Of a DNA stretch of 64,000 nucleotides, positions 1-12,630 are shown piece by piece. The translations under genes were made by a program, and so were the position numbers. The first letter of the stretch is position 1. Every line of letters starts with the position of its first letter. This stretch comes from Pyrocephalus nanus (taxonomy: Eukaryota; Chordata; Aves; Passeriformes; Tyrannidae): NCBI GenBank assembly GCA_038380795.1, contig CM076262.1, forward strand, positions 68,158,629-68,222,628, written 5' to 3'. The notes under the pieces were generated by a model. That model was not told the DNA's origin. It saw nothing but the letters and a program-made list of their open reading frames with translations, and ran no database searches.

Positions 1-2649
1 AAATCCATTTTGTTTCCTCCAAACATTTAGCCATTAAAAAAATATGAGATAGAAAAACAGACTTTGCTGTCTGCATGCTTTCTTGTAAAGCTTGCATTGT
101 GGAAATGTCAGAATCATTAGGTCATTGGCATATATTTTGCAAGCTAATGCTTCTACTTTAATTCTCACTGGGGACTGCATGTCTGCTTTTCAAATAAAAC
201 CCAGACTGAAGAAGGTGAAGAGAGCTTAAAATGATGCTGGTAACGCTCTGTGATGGCTGATAACACTTCAGGATATGAATAATTAGGAAACTATCAGCCA
301 AGGTTGATACAACTACAGCTATTAAAGCACCAAGCCCCACAAAAGTAATTGGTAAGTGTTAAAATTGTCTCATAAATATTTGTGGCTCTCTTTAAATGTG
401 CACAGAGACACGACTGAATAAAGTTTTAAAATAAACACAGCACAAGAAATAAATTTAATATGTGAAATCATGCACATAAGAGGAGAAGCACAGTGGGTTA
501 TACTTCAGAGAAGACAAGTGGATGAATTTGCTCCCGAATCACCCAAGGCAGATGCAAACAGTGGTCAGGGAAACACAAGCCCCATTCCAAAAATAGCTGG
601 TTGTCTCTCAAAACACAGATCACTGATAAAATCTGGCAGGAGCTGAAGAAAGAGGTTAATAGGAGTAGACATAATAACACAAGGAGAAACACTCTCCACT
701 CCACAACTGGATAAATAAGTCTTGAACTTGCAATGGTCCCTCCTGTGCCAGAACACTGACTGCCCAAATCAGCTCCTCAGCTCTTCCCAGACACACGTTT
801 CAGTCTGTGACTGAGCACAGGAGCCCCTCTGCTCCAGAGAGAAAGGCTTTACTGACACTCCTTCTCCTGCAGTAGCTCACCCAGCTCCTGTCAACTCCTG
901 CAGCCCTGCCAAGGGCTCCTGGCAGGGAGAGGGACAGGCTTGGCACCTCCAGGCTCTCCACCTTGGGCTTGGGGCTCCAGTGAACTCAAAATAGCCCAGC
1001 AGTCAAATCCCAGCCAAACCACCGAGTGCTGCCTCGTTTTTATAGCACAGCCAGTTGAAACCATTCAAAACCACAAGTTTACTGTGATTTTGATACCAGT
1101 TTATAAATCAGCCCAGACTTATCTGAAAATTAATTTTGAGTCAGTAGGCAAGTTGGTGAACTTAAATAAAACTTCAGACAAACACAGTTTTTATTCTGAA
1201 TTTCTAAACAAGGCCTTAAACTAAACAAATCCCATGCAGTTTCTGTTTTCACTGTGGACATCTCGCACAGCCCTAACTAGATGCAGATTTGTGGGTCCAT
1301 TTTTATACTGCAGGCTCCATAACAATCCTCCAGGATATATCCTCACTGACTCACAGGAACTTCATGCACTGTGACACACTGGCTTAGAGTTATATTGCTC
1401 CAAAACTGGAAAATCAGCTTTGAACACTGAAAGGTGCCATTTCACCTGGCATTTTTCAGGCTATTAGTTTAAATTATTTAAATTATTAGTTTAAATTATT
1501 AGTTACTTATGAGCACTTTAATAAATCAAAACTTTCCTGTCAACTTCTATTAAGTAAAAATGCAAGACCCAAACAGATGTGGGCATATGCATAAGCATCA
1601 CTCCACAGCCATCAGAACAGATACACATTGAAAAACCTGAATCATGCTCTGATGTAGAAAACTTCCCAAGTTTTACTGATCCCTTTCTTCAACCTGGTCT
1701 CCTCTGTATTTATTTTACTTAAAAATCAGTCTGGCTCTACAACCTATTCAAACTCCATTCTGTGTTACTCCTGTGAAACTGTACAGCACTTGCATTATCC
1801 TATACAAATAAAAGATGAGTTTAAAGGCCCTCAGCTTTTACCTGTAAGTGCCTCTCTCTTTTTCCACTGCAGAAGTGAGTAAGATAGTCAGTAAATAACT
1901 CATTAGAAATGCTAAATTGATTTTTGCTCAATTTTGATTATGATTCACTCTTGTCCTTCAATTGAGTGTATTGTGAAAAGATGAATTCCCAAAAGTTTGA
2001 TTACCAGAAGAAAGTAATTTTCAGAATGTATCCCCAAAAAACCATTAAAGTATAATCTATGCACTGTAAATAACCCTGTTAAAGCAGCAGTGTCTGACAA
2101 AGAGCAGAATGTCCCCTCAAGCATCAGTACCTTCAGTGAATGTCTGTGGACTCTTCAGAGAGGAAGACAGTTCACAGAGAAATGTGAATTTACACAATTT
2201 CTCTGAAGTACTGTGGAAGGCAAGTATGTTTGCAAACATTTTCAAAAAATGGATATGTATTTTCAGAAATGGTTTTGGATATAAATTTTGTCTGAGTACT
2301 AGATCAGTGGCATATCTATTTATTCTTAACTGCTACACAAAAAGAGTCTGCCAACTATTGGTATTTTCCTTTCCAGATCAAGCACAAGAGCAACTGGAAC
2401 ACGATTAAAAAGAAGCCCATGCTATTGCTCCTGTGAGCATGAGGGCGATGTTTTTGTGGGTTCAAGCAAAAAAGGACACTCTGCAAGAGAAGCAGCCATC
2501 TCACAGGTGTGGAGCGTTTAATTTCAGCCTGGCCTTAGATTTTAGCTGGCTTTGTGGTGAGCCCTGTCTGTCTTTTTTTCTCACTGATTCCCTCTTTTCA
2601 CAGCTTTCTTGCTCTAGGTAAGGCTCTCTATGGCTGAAGGAGCAGCCCA
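1..2649. other. Unique noncoding DNA
   Basis: No exon, RNA gene or transposon was recognised apart from the tandem repeat at 1463. The longest frame (2109-2408, 99 codons) has no domain, and its composition follows the AT-rich background. Confidence 0.55.
1463..1505. repeat. AT-rich tandem repeat
   Basis: ATTAGTTTAAATTATT is repeated with a short TAAATT spacer, then starts a third copy (ATTAGTT). All units are built from TTTAAATTATTAG words. It is low-complexity DNA with no sign of transposon origin. Confidence 0.75.
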
Positions 2650-2996
2650 TCATCACCGTGAGGCTGCTCTCTGTACTCTTCAGAAGGTCCTGGGAGTTGG
2701 GGCAGATTCCTGCTCACTGGAGAAAGGCAAACATCACACACTTCTGCAGGGAGGATGGTCCGGGTCAATCAGCCTCACGAGTCCCTTCACAAAGCTAATC
2801 CTCACAGAAGCCATTTCCAGACATGGAAAGGGGGTGACAGTAACTGGGAGCAGTCAGCATGTATTTACCAAGGGCAAAGGACAGCAACCAATCTCTCTTC
2901 TGCCTTCTCTGCCATGTGGCAGAGGCAGTGGGGAAGGCAATGCATGTTGTATATCTTGGCTTTAGCAAAGCTTTGACACAGTCACACCCCAGGACC
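2650..2996 (+). mobile_element. CR1 LINE fragment, reverse transcriptase region (dead)
   Basis: CR1 is the main LINE of birds. This piece covers the N-terminal part of the ORF2 reverse transcriptase: a TGAGGCTGCTCTCTGTACTC segment, then sequence coding for WRKANIT, a PVSLTS-like SISLTS block, EAISRH, SSQHVFTKGK and YLGFSKA. In the family motif A reads YLDFSKAFD; here the catalytic Asp is Gly and the frame shifts soon after, so the piece codes for nothing. At least two frameshifts separate the recognisable blocks. Neither end of the element is present, so it is 5'- and 3'-truncated. Confidence 0.85.
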
Positions 2997-5900
2997 AAAA
3001 GCAACAGAGTGTGTGTGTGCCAATACTGTGAGAAATACAAGAGAGGAAAATGCTGTGGGACTCTTTTCATATGCAGCTATGAGATTTTATGGATTTTTTT
3101 AGATTTGGGTGCATAAGTTATTCTCACACCCAGAGAGTGTGTACAGGCTACTAGTCAGCTGAAGTTACCAAAACCGCTTTGAAAAGAAAACCTATTTATA
3201 GGAAAGGAATTGATAAAAGCTTTCTTTGGTGGCACTAGAGTGAAATCAAACCATTATGGTTGGATATGAACTGCATATGAAAGTATAACAAAATCTTGAA
3301 GAAATAACATTTATAATTGTTTTCTTATAAAACATTTTCAGGAAAAGGAATACTTACTCAAGGGGTGAAAATGCCAGATATTAGGTTGTTAAGAAAGTGA
3401 ATACAGTAGGAAGACAGAAGCTATTAAAAGCTCAAAAATATATTCTCAGATGTTTTTAATGGCATAGAAAAGCTATCAACGGAATACAAAATAAAGTTAA
3501 CAGAATTCAATTTCCATGTTAAAGGTGTGCCAACACATACTTAGAAGCATACTTAGATGAAAACTTAAGGAAGAAATTAGATTTATTGCTGCAGAGACTA
3601 CTGCTGCACCTTTAGAAGGGGTCTTTCATCTACCAGCCCCAGAGCATGGGAACACACTGAAGTTTACTGATGGTATTTTACTGTGAGGATAAAGAGTGGA
3701 ACAGTATCATGGACACAGAGCTGGTGGTGTAAGCTTGGAACTTAATAGATAGCAATGTAAATGGGGGAGTGAATAATTAACTTCTGTAGGAAAACCAGGA
3801 CTGATTGGGGGGCCCTGCTAGGCCTTGGGGGGTTAGAGATGGTTATCAATATTTCTTTACTTACACAGAAGGAAAGTACACACACATGATAAATTTGGCT
3901 GAAAAAAATCTCTCCATTTCGGCTGCCATTATTGTTGAACTCAAAACTTTAATCTGCAAAAAATGTGTGTGAGAGACACTAATCACAACAATTAGCCTAA
4001 GAACAGCTTATGAAGCAGACGCCCTTCCTTTGATTTCTGATGGTAATTGCTGTACAAAATCATCAACCAAACCCGCTATGTGAGGTCTCACAGCAACATT
4101 TTCACAACTATGGGAATCATCAGAGACTGTAGTTAAAGCTGCAGGAAACCCAAGTGAAGCTGGATGCCAGTGAAAATGGCCAGGAAAATGAAAAGCTTCC
4201 AGTGCTTATGGCTGCACAACCCCCCTGCTCCTCGCTGCAGAACCAGGCTGCAAACCGCTTATGCCAGTCGTGGAGAAAAGAGTTGCACAGACTGAAAAGG
4301 TTATTCTTTCAATTTCAGATGGATGATTTACAGCTGGAATAGAAACCTGGAAAAGACCCGTGTCAGCAGACACTCTGTCTGAGTTTTCAATAAGAGGTAG
4401 TACAAACACCAGAGTCTGACTTGTTCATGTAAATAGATTCAGGAAAATTCTCTGGGTCTCAGACAGGATGGGGTCTGTCACTGCAAGACACAGCAAGGCA
4501 AAAAGGAGCCTTTGCAAAAGGTAATGCCTCAGGCAATGAGGGCTGGCTGCTGCTGAACAGAAACCTACTTCTTTCCCCAGCTTTGCAGGAGAAATTTAGG
4601 TGGCAGATGGTACTTTACTCAGAGGTTCTAGATCACTGTGTGTAACACTACCACTTGGTCCTAATCCCTCCCTAGATTTTTCCCCTATTTTGTGCACTTA
4701 GACCTCAATGGAGCAAAATAACTTATAAAGGTGCTTAACTTTAAAGAGGCGATTAATGCCTGAAGACATCAATAGCAGGTAAGCACATAATTACTTACAT
4801 CTAAAATAAAGATGAGATTTGTACACTCTAAGTGCATTCCTAATAGGATTTCTTAAGGGAGATTTTTTAATCTTGTTTTGCTCACCTGTAGAGAGTCTAG
4901 CACAAAGATTTCTGTAAAGGAAAAAAAAAAAACCAGCAGAAATGTTTCTGTGGCAGGGATGTTTCGAAAAGAAACAAGATTTTGATTTGCTTGGAACATG
5001 GTATATTTTAACATACACTGATTTCTTCAAACATTTGCAGAATCTGTATGAGGGGGGTGTCAAGCCAGCATAATCTATCTTTTGATTTTTCAAGTGTAAT
5101 ATCTCTGCCTGGACTTCTGATTCAGCCACAGTAAACAAGAAAGCTTCCTCCCCTTTCTGCAAGGTCTATTTGATGCTGTTTCTTGATCTTGAATAAGTTG
5201 TTGACTCACATCAAATGCAAATCAAGTTCTTTTACAGGATGAATCATCTCTGGCCTTGGTTAAGGGGGTAAGAAGAGATGAGAAGGGAAACAGTGCATTT
5301 CTGGACAATGCTGATGACTGAGGGCTGGTGTGACTCATGCTTAGGAGGCCACTCTGCACTTTCAAGTCAACAACTGAGGAGACTAAGAAGCAACTTCAAA
5401 CGGGGCTTTCAAAGGAAGAAGAAAACAGGAACTGGGTTAAGCTCCAGAGCAATGCACACAGCCACATCCTGAAGCCCTCACTGATGCAAGATTCCCAGTG
5501 GCATTACCTTTAAGGTTTCCAAGCACCAAGCTTAGAGTTCATGGTTTAACACTGACCATGAGTTAGCTGGGAGTTTCAAAGAGCCCAAAGTCCACCAGCA
5601 GAGTTTTAAAATAATTATTTTTGGTCAGATTTTGTAACAAACAGGAACAAGAGAGCTGTATGTAATTTTCCTCAAAAAAAACAGTTTCCTTCTCACATAC
5701 ACAGCATTGTCATGAAAACTGTGGGCATTACTGAGGTTACAAGGAAGAGGATATGGATGGGGGCATATCTGTTCACTGAAAATGAGGTGTGGAGGACAAC
5801 TCTCAAACAAGTATCCAAAAAACCATTTTCGTATCCAGTCTAATTCTACTCTACGTGGAAATTAATACAGAGTTAGAAAATTGTCTGTCCATGCAGCAAA

Positions 5901-8900
5901 GGATGTGTTTGCTGATGAGAAGGAGAGACAGAAATAACATATTACAGAATCAGTAGGCCAGGAGTGTACCCACTTTGCTGTTTACCAAAGACAGAAATAA
6001 CCATTTCTTTGCAAACAGAGGTAAAAAATACTTTACACTCAGTTCACTAAAAATCGAACGAGATTTTTGGCTATTCCCTTATGGACTGTTTTGGGGAGGT
6101 ATTTTTTATTTTTTTTTTTTTAATAAAGATTGTTCCATGCATTACTTTCTTACCTACCACACACATTACTGCACATGAGCCCCTTTTGTGTTCAGGTACA
6201 CCAGGCTTAATTGCAGAACTGAGACTGCTCTCTTTGGAGGAGAAGGAATCAACATGTCTTGTGTGTAGGAGCACTCTGCCTTAATCCCATAATAATTTTC
6301 TAATTCCTTTCATATTCTTGTCACTGGTGCTTAAGAAAAAATTTGGCAAAAGGGCTTTAAAACAAAGTCAAGGTATTGCTTAAAAGTTTAAAAGGAGCAA
6401 GGGAGCAAGGAAGAAGAGATTTACCTGTTATGAGAGCAGCAATGAAACAAATACTTTTACTTTAAGGAGTTAGGATGACTTAGTTAAGAAAATTTTGGAT
6501 TAAAGAACAAACACAATGAGGATTACTTGGGAATTATGCCGCGACACAGAGATGTCCCCACTTGTTTCCTGCTCTGAGCAGACCTTCTGCCTCAGCCCAG
6601 CCTTTCTGGGACATTTCTATGGTCATTCAGCACAGATAACACAGGCACCAAACCACCAGCCTGACTTACAACGTTATTAAGCTTCAAAGCTTCTGTCTGC
6701 CAGAAACGCTCCCGAAGGCAAGTCAAGCTCTCATAAGACATTGTTCCTTTAAACCAGCATTAGATTTCCATCTTCAGTAACTGCAGCTTTCAGGTCTTGG
6801 CCAGCACTGAAACAGTTTCTGTAAAATATACCACAGATAGCTTCTAATTTGAAAATATTTGCATGAGTAACAATGTTTTTCATGTGCGTTCAGCCAGTCA
6901 TGTCGCTGCTTAAAAGAGTAAAGCATCTGAGAAATGGTTGAGAGAAAACGTCCACAGAAGGGACTAGGATGCATTTGTGGTAGCTGTTCTTGTCTGTTTA
7001 AAGTGAAAATAGAAAATCAGGTTGCCTAGGTTTTCCATTTTAATATAACTCCCTAGTTGCCATCTGATGCCAAACTGCTAATTACACACACGTAGTGTAA
7101 TAGTCAAGTGGTGAAAATTTGAGGCTTGTGGCACAGAATGCTTACAGTTTTGCAGAGATTGTAACATTTTCCAGTGAACAGAGCCATAATTCCCATTTGT
7201 AACAGTAACAACTCCCACTACCCAGTAGTATGTCATGTACACCTCAGATCAGCTCTAGTGGAACTAGCGCATACTTGTCATTCATTTAGGTAAACTCATA
7301 TTTTGGGTTTTCTGCTTTGAATTAGATAAACTTTGGCTTTAAATTCCTCTTTTTAAAACATCAATTCAACTATCTTAACTTGTACATGAAAATGCTGGAG
7401 GAAGAAACTCTCTGGCAATATTTTTTTTTAAAATAAATAATATGTTTTGTCATATTTTATATAGCAGTGTTTTCTATTTCCTCAACCAAAATGAGTTTTT
7501 AAAAAAACTAAAGCTGTGCTAGCCCCCATTCTCAGCCATACCTTCTTCACCTTCCTTTATATCACAGCTGGGCACAGATTTATCAAGGGCAGCTAGTGGA
7601 GTTTTGCTGTCCCCTTGGCTCCTGGGCTGTTTCTGCCCAACTCAGGGCACTGGATGGAGCTGGATGTGTGGCATCTGCAAGCCCTGAGGAGCAGCTTCTG
7701 CCCTGCCCACGTGGGTTGGACACCTCCACAACTCATGGGCTTGCTGAAGGCCCCTGGTTCCTGCACACTCAGCATGTGTGACCCCGGCCTCCAGACATAA
7801 CCCCCTGAGTGTCACCCAGCTGCCCCAGCCCTGCACACACCTATTTATCCAGGGCACCATGTGTAACCAGTTAACAGAAAACAACATTGCATACCAACAT
7901 CCCTTGCTCAGGTCTTTCCAGCCTAGATTTCACACTCATTCCCAGTGAGCTCCACTTTGGTCCTGCACTAGTTTGCTCAGAGGTGCTGTCACTGCAGGCT
8001 GTGACCAGGATCCCATCTGGGGATCAGGCCAAAGGCACACACAGACACAGCAGGAAGAAGCAGCAGCGCTCTAAAGGGCTGGCAGCCTGAGCAAGGAGGA
8101 GAGGTGAGAGGACAAACAGACAGCAAGCAACACTCCAAGAGGCTGAAGCAGTTTAGGAGCAGAAATCTCACTTACTTTCAACAGTGCTTTTGAAAACTGC
8201 ATCCAGCATGACTTCTCCAAGATCGCATCGGAAGTCAGCAGAGATGAGTAGCAGTCCAGCATCCACAGGACCTCAAAGCTCCTCCAGGATGGCTGGAGGT
8301 AGACTTCAAACAGTGTAGATAACCCAACTGTGAGATTAGATCTGAGTCAGGAAAGAAGTCAAATAGTCCAGCAGTGCTGCTGAAATCAAGGAACATGCAC
8401 TGGAGCTAATGCTGGCCTCAGCTTCCAAACCACTGGAAAGAAAACCATGGCAGCAAGGCTTGCAGAAGAAAAGGGCTCACAGCCTCAGCAACAGCTAGGA
8501 GGGAGGGGGGAAAAGGACCCAAAAACTCTGCAATCATCCATACAAAACTGCACCAAGATGTAGGGCTAGTGAGGTCCTCATGATGTGACGAACAACAGGC
8601 ACCTCTGGCTCAGGATTTTCTGCAGGCTGAGATGAGAGACTTTTAACTGGGAAAGAAAACAAATGTAACCAGGAGAAAGCAGAAAATGGAAGAAGGGCTA
8701 AGGGGGAGGGAACAAACCCAAGTCCCTAATTTCTCTCATGGAAGGAACAGAAAGTCACAAACTTAAGGAACAACCTTGAATTCTGGTTTGGGCTTTCTTT
8801 TTATGTGGTTATTTTCTTTCTTATAGTGTTTTTTTATCCTAGCATGATGCCAGCAACAACAAACCATATGCTGCAAAAGATGCCTGTCCAGGTAAGTAAT

Positions 8901-10499
8901 GAGGTGGTAAAACAAGGGTTCCTAATGCCTCAGACCCCTGCCCTGCCAAGGGGTGGCCTGGCTCCAAGGTGCTGAAGGACAAATCAGTGTGGAGGCCAAG
9001 CAGTCCCAGCCTTCATCAGTCAGTGGGTTCAGCACAGTCCAACAAAACTATTAGGACTTCTGAAGACTTTCTCTAGACAACCCCAAAAGACCACGCAGGG
9101 GAAGCGTTCATGCTGTGTTTGGAGAAGCAACCAGAGCAGCTGCCAAGCCCCAATCCCTGCCCAGGCACACCTCATGTCTCACGTGCACAGCCCCACGCTG
9201 GGGCTACAGGAAAAAGGGGACCCTGCACACCTGAGAGGAGGAGGGGTTGTTACGCTGCCAGGTCTGACCAGAAGGGCTTCCTGCAGGCAGTGTCCCAGAG
9301 TGGGGTGTTGCACTCACAGCTGCTGCAGAGACAAGTCACTAAGAGCACTGCCATGGCAGCACTACAGGGGGAGAGGACATGGCAAACTCCACACCACCAC
9401 CACAAATAATAGCTTTATCTTTAACCTTTACCTCCTCAATGAATCCACAGACCCTCAGTGAACTCCTGCTCAGAGCACAGTGTATCAGAAAGACTCTTAA
9501 CAAAAAAAAAAAAAAAGGCCCAATTTAGACACTTACCTCAAGGAATAAGCACAAATAAATTTCCAAAGCAGCTTGTTGCATGACAAATCTGTCTCAGAAG
9601 CTGAATTTTATGAAGTGATGCTCTCTTTGCCCGGTGACACTGGGCACAGGGAATTTAGCAGGCATGGGCACGTGTCAGTGGTTTTAGGAAAAGGGAATGG
9701 ATGACAGATATACAAATGTGGAGACTGCCCTGACCAGACAAGGCAGAGCTTTTAGAAAATGGAGTGACCTCCTCTGGTGATGGTGGTGTGCATCTTCCCC
9801 TGGAAATTGTAGCTGCACACACACCCTCTCCCCCAATACACCGCCCTGCACCACAGAATATTCCTGACTTGCACCACCAGCTTCTCTTCCCCATATGAAA
9901 GGTTCAAGTAGTCACATTATCCACTCCACTAAGCTCCACAGAAACACTCGAAAGACTAATGCTTTTCTGAAATGATCCTGTTAAAAAGATTCACCACTGG
10001 CAATTTCATGGTTTTAAGTATGTTACTGTTAGTCCTGCTGCCTCTTGCTCATGCAGCTGCCAACTCTGTGATGGCAATGCTCAATGGAAAACATACTTTT
10101 CTGTTAAATAATGGCAGGTATGTTCCCTTGAAAAATCCAATCCTGCCATTTGGTTTTGCTTCACACATACCAACTCTCAGGAACAGACTCTGAGGGACAA
10201 CTCTTGAACCTTGCTGTGGGAAAGACAGGTCTCTTTTGCTGAGAGCTGTTTGGAGCCTAGGGAAAGTGAATGTGAAGCAGCATACAATCAAAAGGGAAGA
10301 TAATTCAAAATAAGGGAGCATTTAAAAATCCTTTCTTTGGCTAACACTAGCAGTAAATATCTCACTTGAAATACTGCAAGGAAATTCAGCTTGCCTGCAC
10401 GGGACAGCTACGGCAGAGCAGGAAACTAAACCCAGTAATTAACAGTGAGATTTTAGCTCTGACAACATAAAGCGTAGCACAGCACAAGGAGCTTTCTAC
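2997..10499. other. Unique noncoding DNA
   Basis: Mostly AT-rich unique sequence with no recognised gene. It has homopolymers at 4921-4932 (A), 6109-6121 (T) and 9502-9516 (A). The 7590-8100 stretch is GC-richer and has overlapping frames of 60-81 codons on both strands, typical of chance. The longest frame (4791-5162, 123 codons, minus) is lysine/asparagine-rich with no domain. Confidence 0.5.
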
Positions 10500-11130
10500 T
10501 ATTTTGTATTTTTCTGGGGCAGAGTTTAAAATAATGCAGGGGGCTTGGGTGAAAGTTAATCATTCAGCAGCAGCTCCCAGCCAGGATCCCCTGCCCCTGT
10601 TTTGGAACGCAGTCGGGCTCTCTGTGGGCACTCAGGCCTACATGCGTAGATCATGTTTTGCAAAATTGGTGCCTGATGTCCTGGATAAACCAGGACAAGC
10701 CTTATTGCTTATGCAAAGAGCAGTCTGCAGTAGATACAACAGAAGTACAAGGGGAGGGATAGAGGACTTGCCTGATCGTTCAACCATAAGGGTGTGCTGA
10801 AGGATTCCTCTCCGGGGCTCCCCGGCGCAGCCCCACAGGCCGACGGGAGCCTGGCCACTGTGCACACTGTGCAGTGAAGTCATTCAGTAGTCTGATTAAA
10901 ATAACATCTTCTAATTCCCTTTTTGTTGTAATTTACAGCCTCTCTCCTTTGGCTGAACCTGCCAGCCATCCTGGAGGTGAACAAAGAGAATGTGCTAAAG
11001 TTGCCAGTTCTGGGGCCTGGTGTGAGAGAAGGCCTTTGTTTCCAGAGGTTGTATTTACTCTGGAGACAGTTCATCAAAGCTCCGCAGAGCATTGTAATTC
11101 TTCTGTTCCTTTCGTACGGGTATGAACTCA
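10500..11130. promoter_or_regulatory. Candidate conserved enhancer block
   Basis: The sequence is unique and mixes AT-rich factor-site-like words with retained CpGs. An octamer-like ATTGCTTATGCAAAG (10704-10718) resembles SOX/POU composite sites, with one extra base between the halves. GAACAAAGAGAATG (about 10979) is SOX-like and TTCATCAAAGCTC (about 11070) is TCF/LEF-like. A short CpG-rich patch sits at 10810-10850 (GGCTCCCCGGCGCAGCCCC). No reading frame is convincing. The enhancer call is inference. Confidence 0.3.
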
Positions 11131-11219
11131 GTGTCTGATCCCTGCGACCGTCTCTCCAATCCCCTCACTAAGCTCACTCCAGTGTAACTCACACCAGGGC
11201 CGCTTAAGAAAGATCCAAG

Positions 11220-11500
11220 CTTTTTCAAAATGGCTTTAGATAATTAAATTACATCACTTGCGTTATTGTATTTCATATTAGCACCATGGACACCAGCTAA
11301 CACAGCTGAAATGAGTATCAGGACTATTTCAGAAGGAGGACATTTAACAGAGCCCAAAAGGGGACTTGGATTGAGCAAGTTCCATTGGGGAAGTGAACAT
11401 TTGCGACAATATGGCAAATTTGTCACATGGCTAATGGAAAAATCAATGGACAATCCATACAGAAACACACAAAACAGGCAGGTGTTAAAGGTGTGTGTCA
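11220..11500. promoter_or_regulatory. Candidate homeobox-rich regulatory block
   Basis: GATAATTAAATTACATCACT and TTGCGTTATTGTATTTCATA (11236-11280) pack several homeodomain- and C/EBP-like words together. TTTGCGACAATATGGCAAAT and AATCAATGGACAATCC follow at about 11400-11456 (SOX-like ACAAT/ATTGT). It is unique sequence without repeats and lies directly after the 10.5-kb block. Conservation is inferred from composition only. Confidence 0.25.
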
Positions 11501-12584
11501 TGTATCTTCTGATTCTCTCAATTCATTATTAACACTCCTCTAATAATCCACATTGCCTTGGACCATAAAGCTGCACATACAGAATAAATGCCTGATAAGT
11601 TATTTGTTTTTCATTTAAAAATCACACAGAAAACTCTCTCTGAAGTCCCCTGGAGACACCCATACACACTTTTTTTTTCAGATACAGTTGAACAAAATAG
11701 CAAATTATTTCAAACAACCAGGTTCTTGACTTGAGAATATACATGAAGTCTGGAGACTATGATGAAAGACTCTAAGGCAGAGCAAAACTACACTGGATCA
11801 ACTCATGCTACTAAGACTGACAAATCTCATAGTAGCTTTGTTATAAAGCACAATTTTCTCTTTTCAGCATAGAATTATATAGGGAAGAAACTGTCTTGAT
11901 AAAAGAAATTGTGTCCTACTTAACAATGCAAATATTATAAGCCTCTTTTGAAATACAGATACTTAAATAAACAGATTCATAAATCCAGTAAAGGTTTTTT
12001 AACATGGACGTGGATGCAGTCATCCTAGATAAATATTAACTATGAAGATCACTCACTTATTTTTAAACTGCTATTTATTTTTTAAATGGTTCCATTACAC
12101 AAATGCAAACAAAGCACACCAGAAACAGAGTGCTCTGAGACAAGTCCCCTGAGCACTGCCTGCGTGCATAAATCCAGCCCAGAATATGCCCTAGGGGCAG
12201 TGAACTCCAAATAATTTCAGCCTATCTCCTTGGAGAGAATGCTGCTGTATCTAGGATCAGTTCTGGGTGGTCTCCAGTTGCACTGGAGAGACTGTTTTAA
12301 TACAGACAATTTAACATTGTAAAGTATTTTGGGGTCTTTGGGGAATGATGGCAGTGAGAAAACTGGTATTTAATGCAGTTCCTTCACCCTCTCTGTGAGA
12401 TGAGCCTCACCAACACCTGCCTATGTTACCTTTGGTTTGTTTGCACTGAACTTCAGCCAAGTCATTCCTGTGTCAGCCACATGCTGAGGCTGGGAAAGGT
12501 GCACCATATGCAAATCCACTGAGTCTGGCAGACAAGGCATTAGACTGGGACAGGGAGCTGTGCATTTGCCCCAAGTTCACTCAC

Positions 12585-12630
12585 GTAGCTTTGGTAGTCT
12601 CTCAGCACCGTTTTGTACAAATATCTGCAC
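12585..12630 (-). other. Possible 46-nt exon, unknown gene
   Basis: On the minus strand CCCCAGCCTGCCCACAG (acceptor) is followed by 46 bases and then GTGAGT, the consensus donor (12584-12579). One frame reads CRYLYKTVLRDYQSY without a stop and stays open well past both boundaries (68 codons). The exon is very short and no family was recognised, so this is weak. Confidence 0.2.
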
